This document shows, piece after piece, positions 29,184-39,170 of a stretch of 64,000 nt of DNA. This DNA comes from an uncultured Scytonema sp. (GTDB taxonomy: Bacteria > Cyanobacteriota > Cyanobacteriia > Cyanobacteriales > Nostocaceae), in contig CALMVQ010000163.1 in the NCBI GenBank assembly GCA_937873135.1, positions 23,033 to 87,032 of the forward strand, read 5' to 3'. The position numbers and the translations under genes are program-made. The notes beneath the pieces were generated by a model, which worked only from the letters and a program-made list of their open reading frames with translations, searched no databases and was not told where the DNA came from. Position 1 is the stretch's first letter; each line of letters starts with the position of its first letter.

Positions 29184-29209
29184 TAGAGACGTTCCTTAGA
29201 ACGTCTCTA
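29184..29209. repeat. Palindrome TAGAGACGTTC-CTTA-GAACGTCTCTA
   Basis: Eleven-base perfect arms with a 4-base loop, sitting five bases from the stop of the convergent VOC gene. This type of palindrome is a frequent dispersed repeat in Nostoc-like genomes and may act as a terminator. Confidence 0.65.
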
Positions 29210-29213
29210 TACA

Positions 29214-29807
29214 CTAATTTGCCACTTCCGACATCTCAATAACGTGCCCATCATAGTCCTTTACCAGAAAATTCAGCGGTTTCTGGCTGCGAAGCTTGAA
29301 TTTCAAACCACGCGTTTCCACTCGCATCAAGATCATCTCCAAACAGTCACGATCAAAGCAAACGTGGCGTTGCTGACTTTTGCTACCTAAACTTGCTCCT
29401 GCAATTATATGCAGTTGAGTGTTTTTCTTCAACTGATACCAAAGTCCCTCGCTGGCGTTAGCCATTCTGCTACTGGAAAAGCTGGGGGCACTAGACAAGT
29501 AAAGCGGATCGACTCCTGTTGCCCCGATAGTTTGCTCGTAGTTGTAGTAGTAGTGCAAAGGAACTTCAGCTGCTGGCAAACTGAGCAGCCCTTCATACAA
29601 CTGTCGCGCTAACTCCATATCCGACACCATGACAGTGTAGACTTTCGGAGCACTGGTAAGAAATAACCACATGGCACCAGCATATGCTGCTAACAGCATC
29701 ACCATAATGCCTTGGGTGGAGAACAGGCTATCTAACGGTAGGGAAGGCAAAAAAGAGCCTAGAGGAAGATCAAATAGTAACTGCCTGACACTAACTGCTA
29801 TAACCAT
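29214..29807 (-). CDS. Membrane-anchored glyoxalase-like (VOC) domain protein
   Basis: A 197-residue protein. A hydrophobic segment at about 32-50 (GIMVMLLAAYAGAMWLFLT) anchors it; the rest is a vicinal-oxygen-chelate-type domain (PKVYTVMVSDMELARQLYEGLLSLPAAEVPLHYYYNYEQ, and near the end KPLNFLVKDYDGHVIEMSEVAN). Conserved in cyanobacteria under this description; metal ligands and substrate cannot be assigned with certainty. Apparently monocistronic. Confidence 0.8.
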   Translation of the reverse strand: MVIAVSVRQLLFDLPLGSFLPSLPLDSLFSTQGIMVMLLAAYAGAMWLFLTSAPKVYTVMVSDMELARQLYEGLLSLPAAEVPLHYYYNYEQTIGATGVDPLYLSSAPSFSSSRMANASEGLWYQLKKNTQLHIIAGASLGSKSQQRHVCFDRDCLEMILMRVETRGLKFKLRSQKPLNFLVKDYDGHVIEMSEVAN

Positions 29808-30217
29808 GAAACTTTAAGGTATCTATAAGTGAGTCGATGAGCGACTCTGTGAATTAGGACTTTAAATTTAGTCTGTATTTCTAGTGTATCAAGAGTGCAA
29901 AAATCTGACCAAGAACTCAGAACTAAGATCGCGCTTGTCAGTTAAGCGTCTCCATTATTGATGAGCTTATTGCTGAATCTCGGTAAAATACTTAAGTATG
30001 CCAAGGTGGGCATGAAAAATTGTCGTTGAGGTAAGGCAGCGATGAGTCAGGCGAAGAGAGTTTGCCGCAAGTTTACATTTCGTTACATATTATATAAATC
30101 TTATTGTCAACTTACTTAGACGGGTAGAAGCTATTCGTAAAAAGTTGAAAGCCGAGTGCTGAGTGCTAATGACTACTTAATAACATAAAATGTTAGCACA
30201 GATACTCCTTGACAATT
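29808..30217. other. Intergenic region between divergent VOC and sigma-like genes
   Basis: About 410 bp, AT-rich in its right half, which must carry two divergent promoters. A short direct repeat GAGTGCTGAGTGCT lies near 30155-30170. No RNA gene or ORF supported. Confidence 0.4.
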
Positions 30218-30835
30218 GTGCAAATTCCTCATTTTACCGAAGCTAATCACCCCCTGGTTAAGTCACTATTTCATCACAGTGATCACGAACTACTGACGCT
30301 GTTTCAGCGCCATTCAGACTCGGGCAAGTATTTTACGGCGATTTTTTGTCGCTATAGCCCAATCGTCTACACCTTGATTCGGCATTCAGCACGATCGCCT
30401 GTACAAGCTGATTATCTCTTTGCCCTCACCTGGCGACATATTTACTATCAGCTTGGTGGATTGGATTTAAGTATCAATCCACCAGGAAAGGAAAGTCTCA
30501 CCCTACAAAATTGGTTGATCAATATGACTGCCTATTGTATCAACGAGACGGAACTCCCCCCGACAGAAGCAATTCATTATTCTCTCAAAACAACTTCTCC
30601 GCCGTTGTGGTGTTATGTAGAGCAAGCGCTGGATCAACTGCCAGCAATGTTGCGATTGATTGTCTTGATGGCTCAGACTTTCCACTGGAGCGAAACTAGA
30701 ATTGCCGCTTATTTACAAGCCGAAGGAGAAGTTCTGACTCCAGCCGATGTAGCCAATTTTCTTCAAGAAGGTTATCTTATGTTAGAGGAAAAACTACCAG
30801 CAGACGTTTGCGCTATATATTTAGAAGAAAGTTAA
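30218..30835 (+). CDS. Sigma-70-like (ECF-type) protein
   Basis: From a GTG at 30218 (MQIPHFTEANHPLV) it has 205 residues; a TTG three codons earlier is the alternative. The region SDHELLTLFQRHSDSGKYFTAIFCRYSPIVYTLIRHS followed by ADYLFALTWRHIYYQL matches sigma region 2, and a C-terminal helical part (LDQLPAMLRLIVLMAQTFHWSETRIAAYLQAEG) resembles region 4 with its helix-turn-helix. Both regions are diverged from canonical sigma factors, so promoter recognition is uncertain. The TPR gene follows after 92 bp and may be cotranscribed. Confidence 0.75.
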   Translation: MQIPHFTEANHPLVKSLFHHSDHELLTLFQRHSDSGKYFTAIFCRYSPIVYTLIRHSARSPVQADYLFALTWRHIYYQLGGLDLSINPPGKESLTLQNWLINMTAYCINETELPPTEAIHYSLKTTSPPLWCYVEQALDQLPAMLRLIVLMAQTFHWSETRIAAYLQAEGEVLTPADVANFLQEGYLMLEEKLPADVCAIYLEES

Positions 30836-30927
30836 TTTTTAAATATATAAGTGATAACACGTATAAAATGGTTTTTCTTGTAAAATTTAGAAAATTTCTG
30901 CAACCCGAGATTACATGGGAAACTCTG

Positions 30928-31965
30928 ATGAAACGATGGCATTTATTATTAGAGGCAAATTACCTTTTCCTATTAACTTTCTTGCTGAATTCCATGACGG
31001 TGACTGCTGCTGATATTACTGAACAACTCCATCGTCCTTTAGACAATTCGGTTTCTCAACAATCACGAGATGAAGCAGACAACCTAGTGCGCGTGGGAGA
31101 AGAGCAGCTAAGCCAAGGGAATTCAAACAAAGCTATTCAGTCGTGGTTGCAGGCATTAGGAATTTATCATTCAATCGGTGATCTTAAAGCACAAGGATTA
31201 ATTTACGACTTTCTTGGTAAAGAGTACGTTCAGTTAAATCTTTTAAAAGAGGCAGAAGATACATTGCGCCGACGCTTAGCGATCGCCCGAGATGTCAATG
31301 ATTTTCAAGCCCAAATTTTTGGACTCAATAACATCGGTTCGTTACTGCTTCAGAAAGGAGAGCCAGTTGCAGCTTCTCAAACCTTCGCAGAAGCATTAGA
31401 AATTGCTCAGAACTTAAAAAATATTGAAGGTGAGGGATTATCTCTCAGTAATTTGGGTTTGGCAACTGCAAGAGTGGGAGATTATAGCAAGGCAATTAAA
31501 CTTTATGAAGCAGCTTTAGTCTTCCGACATCGCTCTGGTGATCGCGTCGCCCAAACCAATACCTTTAATAATGCAGGTGACGCATATCTGGCAATAGGAG
31601 ATTATCCAGATACAATTAGCACTTATGGATCGGCTCTGCAACTAGCTAAAACTACTGGCGATCGCATCAGTGAATTACGAGCCATTGACGGTTTAGTAAC
31701 AGCGCATCAAAGTGTAGGGCGTTATGAACGCGCTTTTGACTTATTAGAGGAGCGACTGGCGATCGCCAATCAGTTACATAATCAGCGAGAAGAATTAAAA
31801 TCTTTTGAGTCTTACGCTGAACTTTACGAACATATGGGTAACTATCCGACTGCCCGTAACTTCTATGAGCGAGCCATTGTACTAGCTCGCACATTAAAGG
31901 ACAGTAAAAAAGAACTATTATTAATTGATAAAATGAATAAATTGAAGAAGCATAAGCATAAATAA
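30928..31965 (+). CDS. Secreted or membrane-associated TPR protein
   Basis: From the ATG at 30928 (MKRWHLLLEANYLFLLTFLLNSMTVTAADI) it has 345 residues with a signal-peptide-like start; an in-frame ATG 40 codons upstream would hide this signal and overlap the sigma gene. The rest is a run of about seven tetratricopeptide repeats (for example GSLLLQKGEPVAASQTFAEALEIAQ, GLATARVGDYSKAIKLYEAAL), a scaffold for protein interactions in the periplasm. No catalytic domain. Confidence 0.82.
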   Translation: MKRWHLLLEANYLFLLTFLLNSMTVTAADITEQLHRPLDNSVSQQSRDEADNLVRVGEEQLSQGNSNKAIQSWLQALGIYHSIGDLKAQGLIYDFLGKEYVQLNLLKEAEDTLRRRLAIARDVNDFQAQIFGLNNIGSLLLQKGEPVAASQTFAEALEIAQNLKNIEGEGLSLSNLGLATARVGDYSKAIKLYEAALVFRHRSGDRVAQTNTFNNAGDAYLAIGDYPDTISTYGSALQLAKTTGDRISELRAIDGLVTAHQSVGRYERAFDLLEERLAIANQLHNQREELKSFESYAELYEHMGNYPTARNFYERAIVLARTLKDSKKELLLIDKMNKLKKHKHK

Positions 31966-32061
31966 TCTGCTTTTGTTACTTGCATGCTTAAGTCACTTGT
32001 CTTTGATAACAAGTGACTTAAGTACCATCAAACTAATTAGTAGTTAAAAAAGCAAGTTTCA

Positions 32062-32802
32062 CTAATTCAAGAACACAGCACCACTTCGTTCAATCCTTAA
32101 AGCACTTCTATCCATCCCTAAGTCTGTTGTTTCTTGAAGTGTCAGTTGCAGCATTCCTTGTTGAGAGGAGGCACTCTGTGGTGTAACCATCAGCAGTCCA
32201 CTATCTCTACGGTGGAATGTTACTGTTGCGGGTATACGTAAACCTCTTAAAACTACATCTGACTTACCTTGAAGCGTTCGAGGTGCTGTATCGCCGATTG
32301 CTTGATATGATACGGGTGCGTTTGTTTTATTCACTAACCTCACCGTAACCCTACCATCTGTAGGCATTACCATAGCCACAGATGGTTGCTGCGTTTGAAT
32401 GACAGAACTTTGGGTTTGTTGAATATTGATACCGTCTTCCGAATCTATTGTTGTTGAAGACTGACGAGATTTGGAAGACTGTGATTGATTGCTACTAGGA
32501 ACCTCACCTCCCACCGGTTGCATTTGGTTTGGAGTAGAAGGCGTAGAGACACTAGAGTTAGAACTCTGTCCTTGCACCTTCATTTGTTGCCGTGTGTAAG
32601 CATTAGGTGGACATCCTTGAGGAACGGCGACTTGACTGTTGTGCGGTTCTGCGTAAAATATGCTCGGGCAAGGGTTGACTCTTGGAGTCGTCTGTTGTTG
32701 TGCTCTTGCTACCATAGGAATAGCTGGCAACCCAAGCAAGAGTCCTCCACAGAGAATGCTAAACAACTTTATCTGCTTACTTAAACTTTGCGATTTCTTC
32801 AT
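32062..32802 (-). CDS. Secreted protein of unknown function
   Basis: A 246-residue protein with a typical signal peptide (KLFSILCGGLLLGLPAIPMVARAQQ, cleavage near residue 34), a short Cys-containing segment (NPCPSIFYAEPHNSQVAVPQGCPPNAYTRQ), a Ser/Gln-rich linker, and a beta-rich C-terminal domain (DGRVTVRLVNKTNAPVSYQAIGDTAPRTL). The last part resembles beta-sandwich modules in cyanobacterial exported proteins. No function known to me. Confidence 0.78.
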   Translation of the reverse strand: MKKSQSLSKQIKLFSILCGGLLLGLPAIPMVARAQQQTTPRVNPCPSIFYAEPHNSQVAVPQGCPPNAYTRQQMKVQGQSSNSSVSTPSTPNQMQPVGGEVPSSNQSQSSKSRQSSTTIDSEDGINIQQTQSSVIQTQQPSVAMVMPTDGRVTVRLVNKTNAPVSYQAIGDTAPRTLQGKSDVVLRGLRIPATVTFHRRDSGLLMVTPQSASSQQGMLQLTLQETTDLGMDRSALRIERSGAVFLN

Positions 32803-33278
32803 TTTATTTTCTCCAAAATATGCTTTCTGCTTCTTAGAAAGATGTTCAAAAATAATTTTTATATGCTGGCAACAGATTTTATTTCTTCCTAAGAGAAATC
32901 CGACTGCTGCTATCTGTTACTGCTGTTGCTTATAGATATGTCTGATTATTGGGGGTTATGCAATCTTTAAGATAACAATTATCAATTTTTTTTCCCTCTT
33001 ACCCTAGACATGATTTATTTTCACACTAAAGTATGAGGCAGATTTTAGCATCTCCCAAGTATATAGAATTATAGACATAATTGTTGGTTTGTAGTTGCTC
33101 TCCTTATTGAGAGAGTAACTACAAACCAATAACTTTGCATTTTGCTATTTAGTTACAGCATTTGCCAATACCAGTTTTTTTTTTTAAGATGCGCTGATTA
33201 AGAATTGAACTGTAGTCCTTTCAACGCAGCTTTACGAAAAAACGGTAGACAAAAGGGGAAGTTACTCCTTGCTATCTC
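32803..33278. other. Intergenic region
   Basis: About 475 bp with no supported gene. An inverted repeat around 33085-33130 (GGTTTGTAGTTGCTCTC / GAGAGTAACTACAAACC) forms a long stem and could act as terminator for the DUF2267 gene or as a palindromic repeat. A nine-T run follows near 33175. Confidence 0.5.
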
Positions 33279-34046
33279 CTAACTTGACTTTGCTTCATGC
33301 CACAGTTTACACACATACTCAGGCAACCAACTAGCAATTTCCTGAATTCTCTCTTCTGATAATTCATCTTTGGTAGCAGCAAACACTGCTTTGACTGCCT
33401 GTTCGCGATCTACATTTGGCTGCAATCCACCTTCATTAGCCACTCGAAATAAAAAGCGATCCGAGTCAATCTTAAAAATACCAGGACCTTGCCAAGGTGG
33501 ACGAACCTCACTCAGGAATGCAACAATCGGATTTGTGTCGTGCCACAAGTCAGAAATTTCCATTGCCAGCGCTTTATCATTTGTAGGCAACGCCTCTTTG
33601 TGCAATTCTCCCTCAACTCTTTTGGCTGCTTCTGTCGTCATCAAATCGCGCATGACACGAAATACGACTTCGGTTACGTCTCTAGCATCAAAGACATCCG
33701 CAAAATTGCCCAATACCATGACTTTATCCAAAAAGGGCATATCTTTTGGTGCGATCGCTGTCGATGATGCCTCCTCTTCCGTTTTCGGAGCAGCTTCAAA
33801 CTTTTCTAACAATTTACGCCCTTCGTCCGTTAATTCCGCTTTTTTCGCGCGACCATCATCTGAAAATTCAGCATTGATGTAGTGATATTGATTTAGATAA
33901 TCTAGATGACCTAAGAAATCTGCTTCTGTTAATTCTTGCTCTCCTAACTTGATTCCAGAGTAATTAACTTCTCCCGTTCCCTGCCCAGTTTCGGCTATTT
34001 TTTTCAGTAACCTGTAGGTAACATCCTTTCTTATGGAAATTGGCAT
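33279..34046 (-). CDS. DUF2267 protein with N-terminal winged-helix-like domain
   Basis: A 255-residue soluble protein. Residues 1-80 (YRLLKKIAETGQGTGEVNYSG, ADFLGHLDYLNQYHYINAEFSDDGRAKKAELTDEGRKLLEKF) have the layout of a winged-helix domain of the YjcQ type. The rest contains the DUF2267 helical repeat (FLDKVMVLGNFADVFDARDVTEVVFRVMRDLMTTEAAKRVEGEL and a second copy to the end). DUF2267 is common in stress-related genes; function open. Confidence 0.85.
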   Translation of the reverse strand: MPISIRKDVTYRLLKKIAETGQGTGEVNYSGIKLGEQELTEADFLGHLDYLNQYHYINAEFSDDGRAKKAELTDEGRKLLEKFEAAPKTEEEASSTAIAPKDMPFLDKVMVLGNFADVFDARDVTEVVFRVMRDLMTTEAAKRVEGELHKEALPTNDKALAMEISDLWHDTNPIVAFLSEVRPPWQGPGIFKIDSDRFLFRVANEGGLQPNVDREQAVKAVFAATKDELSEERIQEIASWLPEYVCKLWHEAKSS

Positions 34047-34185
34047 TTGACCCTCTGCAGATGTTTTTATAAATGCGTTTTAGCTAAAAAAAGCTTAGTC
34101 AATAGCTAATAGCTCATTATTATATAAATTACTATCTTAAGTAACTTTCTTTATCTATCACAGGAAACACTTTTAGAGTCTTAAA

Positions 34186-35700
34186 TTAAGACTCAAGAGT
34201 GATTGGTAAAGTGACAGTTATAGTGGTGCCAATATCCTGAGTACTTTCAACTTGAATTTGACCTTGATGGTTTTCGACAATAGCTTGGGCGATCGCCAGC
34301 CCCAATCCCGAACCAGTGGAACTTTCAGTTGTAGTGTTCGTAGCTGCATGAGAACGTGCCGGATCGACTCGATAAAAGCGGTCAAATAAGCGAGGTATTG
34401 CCTCTGCGGGAATACCGATTCCGGTATCACTCACCTTAATCTGTAACTGATTCGTGCTGTAACCCAATCCAGAAACACGATTTGTCAGTTCTATACGTGC
34501 CAATTCCACATTTACCCGTCCGGACGGTGGAGTGTATTGCAAGGCGTTGCCAATCAAATTCGTGAACAGCTGCACCAGCTGATCCCAATGACCAACAAGT
34601 GTGAACCAATTGTCAAGCAATTCCAAACTAGTTTCTGAAGCCGGAGGATCGATCAAGTTTAGAGAAAGAGTAAGACCTTTTTCCACCGCTAAAGGTTGTT
34701 GTTCTTCAACTACATCCATCAGTAAAGCATCCATTGGACAAGGTGAAAAAGAATATGTGCTGATCCCACTATCCTGCCGTGCTAGAAACAGTAGATCGTT
34801 AACTAATTTCCCAAGACGCTGCGTCAGCCGTTCCACAACCTTTAATTGTTGTTGATAGTGTAAATGTGTATAACCTTCGGCAGATCTCCAATCAAGATCG
34901 GCAAGGGCAACTTGCACATTAGTTTGAATCAGCGTAATGGGATTTCTTAATTCGTGAGAAGCATCAGCAGTAAACTGTTTGAGGCGTTGATAAGACTCAT
35001 GTACTGGTTCCATTGCTTTACCCGAAAGAAACCAACCACTGGCGGCAACAGAAAGTACCATCAACCCAGTTCCCAGTCCTAAATCCAACATCAACCTCCG
35101 ACTGGGTTTTGTCACTTCAAACCAAGGATGGCTGACACGTAAATATCCCAGTACCTGTCGCCCAATTTGTATTCGTTCTGTTACTTGTCGCAATAGAAGT
35201 GGGGAGGAGCCAGTGTTCTCTTGCGCTTCGCTGACTGGAAGCATGTAGCGTTGGGCAGATGAGGGGGATAAGGAGAGAGTAGTGGTGATTAATTTTTCTT
35301 CCTTTGCCTGCCTTGCCTCCTCTACTCCCCAAACAACTTTGACAGTTTCACCTGCCCGGTTGGGGTGCAGGGGAATATTTAAGGGTTGAGCTAAAGTTGA
35401 CCAAAGTAATTCACCAGTAGGACTAAACCACTCTAAGTCGATGCGATCATCTTCTACTGTCTCGGCATTGTTGTGAAAACTGGCTTCTAGATTAATGCGG
35501 AATTCACCCAGTTCCGATTTGACTCGCTCAATCACGAGCGATCGCTCCACGACTTCCACCACATGATTTAAGGTATCGTCAACCCGTTCAATTAAGGTGC
35601 TGCGGAAGTATAAATAAATACCAACAGCAAACAGCAGTAGTAGTACTGCTGTTATAGCAGTGTACCAAAGGGCGAGACGGCGACGAGTAGCTTGAAACAT
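34186..35700 (-). CDS. Sensor histidine kinase
   Basis: A 504-residue membrane kinase. Transmembrane helices lie at about 12-32 and 204-224, enclosing a 170-residue periplasmic sensor domain without recognised fold. The phosphoacceptor is His249 in DASHELRNPI. The ATPase domain has N box LIGNALQYTPP, G1 VSDTGIGIP, and G2 GSGLGLAIA. No response regulator is adjacent; the gene is divergent from ppk1 with start codons about 85 bp apart, so the pair may share a control region linked to phosphate, although this is inference. Confidence 0.93.
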   Translation of the reverse strand: MFQATRRRLALWYTAITAVLLLLFAVGIYLYFRSTLIERVDDTLNHVVEVVERSLVIERVKSELGEFRINLEASFHNNAETVEDDRIDLEWFSPTGELLWSTLAQPLNIPLHPNRAGETVKVVWGVEEARQAKEEKLITTTLSLSPSSAQRYMLPVSEAQENTGSSPLLLRQVTERIQIGRQVLGYLRVSHPWFEVTKPSRRLMLDLGLGTGLMVLSVAASGWFLSGKAMEPVHESYQRLKQFTADASHELRNPITLIQTNVQVALADLDWRSAEGYTHLHYQQQLKVVERLTQRLGKLVNDLLFLARQDSGISTYSFSPCPMDALLMDVVEEQQPLAVEKGLTLSLNLIDPPASETSLELLDNWFTLVGHWDQLVQLFTNLIGNALQYTPPSGRVNVELARIELTNRVSGLGYSTNQLQIKVSDTGIGIPAEAIPRLFDRFYRVDPARSHAATNTTTESSTGSGLGLAIAQAIVENHQGQIQVESTQDIGTTITVTLPITLES

Positions 35701-35784
35701 TGTCGTTTAAATAACCTTTTTAATCTACTATGTAAAGTAGTTCATTCCAGTTGTACGGGCTACACTACCTGTCGTTGGGTCATC

Positions 35785-37956
35785 ATGCCAAAATCGAAGA
35801 AAACTTCCAATCCAATCAATCTTTCTGATCCACAGTACTATCTCAACCGGGAGTTAAGCTGGTTGGAGTTTAATAGCAGAGTGTTGCATGAAGCTTGTGA
35901 CTCGAGAAACCGCCTTCTAGAACGCCTTAAGTTTTTGGCAATCTTTAGTTCTAACTTGGATGAGTTCTTCATGGTAAGGGTTGCGGCATTAAAACAACAG
36001 GTAGAGGCGAAAGTCAGCTATTTAACTTTCGATGGTCGCACGCCACAACAACAATTAGACGATATTAGCTTTTCCTTGCGTCCTTTAGTAGCCCAAGAGC
36101 ATCAACATTTTGAGCAAGTTCTGCGATCTCAACTGCTAAATAATGGCATCTATATCCTCAACTACATTGATTTAGATGACAAACAAAGGAATTACTTAGA
36201 CGCCTATTTTAACGAACAGATTTTTCCAGTTCTAACTCCCCTTGCTGTTGATCCCAGCCATCCTTTTCCATACATTTCTAATCTCAGTTTAAATCTGGCA
36301 GTGGTAGTCAAAAATCCCGAAACAGAAGAAGAATTGTTTGCGAGAGTCAAAGTTCCTAAAGTTCTGCCGCGATTTTTACCCTTACCACCGGAATTGGGAA
36401 TTCACCATCATGACAAGCCCGCGCACTGGACAGGTATACCTTTGGAACAGGCGATCGCTCATAACTTGGAGTCGCTATTTCCGGGAATGAATATTCAGGA
36501 GTATCATCTCTTCCGCATTACCCGTAACAACGACTTGACTTTAGAAGGAGATGAAGCTGATGACTTGCTGTTGGCGATCGAACAGGAATTACGAAAACGT
36601 CGTGTTGGTGGAACTCCGGTTCGGTTGGAAATTCAAGCACAAACCCCCGAAGTCATACGCAGCAGACTTTTGGAAGACTTGGATTTAGGAGAAAGCGATG
36701 TTTATGAAGTAGAAGGTCTTTTGGGATTGGGAGATTTAATGTACTTTATAGCATTACCCCTACTTGAACTTAAAGATCCGCCTTGGCAGTCTGTCGTTCC
36801 TCCCCGCCTGCAAAGGATTAGGGAGCCGATTTTAAATCCGAATATGCGGGAATTAGAGGAAGGAAAAGACTTTTTTGCCATCATTCGGGAGCGGGATTTA
36901 CTCGTACACCATCCCTACCAGTCTTTTTCGGCTTCGGTACTACGCTTTATTACCCATGCCGCCCATGATCCTCATGTACTGGCAATTAAGATGACTCTCT
37001 ACCGAACTTCTGGAGACTCGCCCATTGTTAAAGCTTTAATTACTGCAGCTGAAAATGGCAAGCAGGTATCGGTTTTAGTGGAACTAAAAGCACGGTTCGA
37101 TGAAGAGAATAATATTTACTGGGCAAGGCGTCTAGAAAGTGTCGGAGTTCATGTCGTTTACGGTTTAGCTGGTCTAAAAACACACAGCAAAATTGTCTTG
37201 GTTGTGCGGCGCGAACAAGAACAGATTCGACGCTACGTGCATATTGGCACCGGTAATTACAATCCAAAAACGGCACGTATTTACACAGACTTAGGATTAT
37301 TTAGTTGCCGTGAAGAATTGGGAGCAGATGTGACAGATGTGTTTAATTTCTTGACAGGATACTCCCGACAAAAGTCTTACCGACAACTATTGGTTGCGCC
37401 CGTGAATATGCGCGATCGCTTTGTAACATTTATTCGTCGTGAAATAGAAAATGTTCAAAATGGATTGAACGGGCGTATTGTTGCCAAAATGAATGCTTTG
37501 GTAGATCCGAAAATTATTGAAACTTTATACGAAGCTTCTCGTGCCGGAGTACAAATCGACTTAATTGTGCGAGGAGTTTGCTGTTTGCGTCCTGGACTAA
37601 AAGATATTAGTGAAAATATCCGCATTATCAGCATTGTCGGTCGCTTCTTAGAACATTCCCGCATTTATTACTTTTATAATAATGCACAAGAGGAAATTTA
37701 TATTGGTAGTGCCGACTTGATGCCTCGCAACTTAGATCGCCGAGTAGAAGTCATTACCCCAGTGCAAGATCCTGATATTGCTAAGGACTTGCAAGAAATT
37801 TTGGGAATTATGCTGGCAGACAACCGCCAAGCTTGGGAGTTACAATCCAATGGCAGCTATGTCCAACGGCGTCTACGTGATGATGGTTCTGAAGCTAGTT
37901 CACAAAAAACTTTTATGTCTATGGTATCAGGTTCAAATAGCACTGCCACAAATTAA
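35785..37956 (+). CDS. ppk1: Polyphosphate kinase 1
   Basis: Polymerises the gamma-phosphate of ATP into polyphosphate at the membrane. From the ATG at 35785 (MPKSKKTSNPINLSDPQYYLNRELSWLEFNSRVL) it has 723 residues. The autophosphorylated His467 lies in LKTHSKIVLVVRRE; a second PLD-like half contains VHIGTGNYNPKTARIYTDLGLF and, later, LEHSRIYYF. An upstream ATG in frame would overlap the divergent kinase start and adds a non-conserved leader. No exopolyphosphatase gene is adjacent. Confidence 0.96.
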   Translation: MPKSKKTSNPINLSDPQYYLNRELSWLEFNSRVLHEACDSRNRLLERLKFLAIFSSNLDEFFMVRVAALKQQVEAKVSYLTFDGRTPQQQLDDISFSLRPLVAQEHQHFEQVLRSQLLNNGIYILNYIDLDDKQRNYLDAYFNEQIFPVLTPLAVDPSHPFPYISNLSLNLAVVVKNPETEEELFARVKVPKVLPRFLPLPPELGIHHHDKPAHWTGIPLEQAIAHNLESLFPGMNIQEYHLFRITRNNDLTLEGDEADDLLLAIEQELRKRRVGGTPVRLEIQAQTPEVIRSRLLEDLDLGESDVYEVEGLLGLGDLMYFIALPLLELKDPPWQSVVPPRLQRIREPILNPNMRELEEGKDFFAIIRERDLLVHHPYQSFSASVLRFITHAAHDPHVLAIKMTLYRTSGDSPIVKALITAAENGKQVSVLVELKARFDEENNIYWARRLESVGVHVVYGLAGLKTHSKIVLVVRREQEQIRRYVHIGTGNYNPKTARIYTDLGLFSCREELGADVTDVFNFLTGYSRQKSYRQLLVAPVNMRDRFVTFIRREIENVQNGLNGRIVAKMNALVDPKIIETLYEASRAGVQIDLIVRGVCCLRPGLKDISENIRIISIVGRFLEHSRIYYFYNNAQEEIYIGSADLMPRNLDRRVEVITPVQDPDIAKDLQEILGIMLADNRQAWELQSNGSYVQRRLRDDGSEASSQKTFMSMVSGSNSTATN

Positions 37957-38258
37957 ATGAGTGCGCTAGTTTTTAACTATCGTGCTTTGAAGCTATTCGG
38001 TAAGTTGGGAAAAACCTCTTCATTATTGATAAAAATCTACTATGCTACTGTTTTTTCAGCTAATTCTAAAGCATATGCTGATAGCTAACGGCTAGAAATT
38101 TCTGTAAGTTTAGTTTTCTCGATAAACTTGGAATGTTTCTAATTTATTTAATATTTTCTTCACAATGAGTACAAGTTATTCAACCATTAGATAGAGTGAA
38201 TTAAAGTACTTGTATAGACTATAAAGGTTATTGTACAAGTATTTTTTTATTAACTAGG
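37957..38258. other. Intergenic region between ppk1 and receiver gene
   Basis: About 300 bp, AT-rich, no gene. A repeat of the word GTACAAGTATTT/GTACTTGTAT near 38209-38245 precedes the receiver gene and may be part of its control region. Confidence 0.4.
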
Positions 38259-38669
38259 ATGTTAATGTTATCCTGCGAACCAACTACATTACGTGTTTTA
38301 GTTGTTGACGATCACGAACTAACTCGTTTGACTCTACGGTTAGCTTTTGCCAGTCAAGAAAATATTCAAGTAGTGGGATCTGCGAGTAATGGTAGAGAAG
38401 CTATAGAAATGGTTCAACGCTGCCACCCTGATGTCATTGTTCTAGATTTACAGATGCCAATCATGGATGGTTGGAGTGCATCCGGTCAAATTAAAACAAT
38501 TGCGCCAAATGCCCAGATTATAGCTTATTCATCGGTAGAAGACAATAAACTACAAGAAGCAGAGGACATGGGCAGCATGGACGCTTTTTGCAAAAAAGAT
38601 GTGCCTACAACCGAACTTGTTGCTTTAGTTAGGCAACTAGGACAGCGTGCAGCTAATCAAATTGTATGA
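38259..38669 (+). CDS. Single-domain response regulator (receiver only)
   Basis: A 136-residue CheY-like receiver without output domain. Acidic pocket Asp17-Asp18 (VVDDHE), phosphoacceptor Asp63 (VIVLDLQMPIMDGW), conserved Ser in YSSVED, and Lys in FCKKDVPT. Its N-terminal form (RVLVVDDHELTRLTLRLAF) resembles NarL/FixJ-type receivers that have lost the DNA-binding part. The partner kinase is not evident; the nearest kinase is more than 2.5 kb away and on the other strand. Confidence 0.92.
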   Translation: MLMLSCEPTTLRVLVVDDHELTRLTLRLAFASQENIQVVGSASNGREAIEMVQRCHPDVIVLDLQMPIMDGWSASGQIKTIAPNAQIIAYSSVEDNKLQEAEDMGSMDAFCKKDVPTTELVALVRQLGQRAANQIV

Positions 38670-38822
38670 GCAATGATTTTGGACTGAGACAAAATATTTT
38701 AAATAATCTAAAACAAGTCAAGCTTGGGACATCAGGGGATATGAGCATAGATATTAACGTCGGTAGAACTATCAATTAATTCTACCAACGTGTTTTTTAT
38801 ACAAATTATTACTTAATGTGGC

Positions 38823-39005
38823 TTAATAGGGTGCAGTTCCCGGAAAGGTGCGTCTAAATTCATCAATTAAATCATCCATTTCTTCCAGAGCCTGATTGAC
38901 ATCGACTCTCAAAGTTCCCAGGTTGGGCTGCTCTAGCAAGGAAAGCAGGTATTCTCGTTTGCTTTGAACCACAGCCATTCGTTCTTTTATTGTCTGTACA
39001 TCCAT
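38823..39005 (-). CDS. Small conserved cyanobacterial protein
   Basis: A 60-residue helical, acidic protein (MDVQTIKERMAVVQSKREYLLSLLEQPNLGTLRVDVNQAL...). Sequence pattern, clear ATG and isolated position suggest a genuine small gene; I recall close homologues in Nostoc-like genomes but no function. Confidence 0.7.
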   Translation of the reverse strand: MDVQTIKERMAVVQSKREYLLSLLEQPNLGTLRVDVNQALEEMDDLIDEFRRTFPGTAPY

Positions 39006-39170
39006 GTTTTTCAGTTTTTAACTATACTTCAAGTTTAAAGTTAACGCAAAAAAGCAAGATTGTTTTTGCCTACTCTTCCTAAAATATGATGGGAAGCTCT
39101 TGCAGAGCCGAGCCACTAACGCCGATGATAATAAAGCTGAGAAGTTTCAAATTTATACTTACCTTAAATC

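Noticed and set aside
33370..33882. Plus-strand frame of 170 codons
   Set aside because: Antisense of the DUF2267 gene, which has clear family similarity and a normal start.
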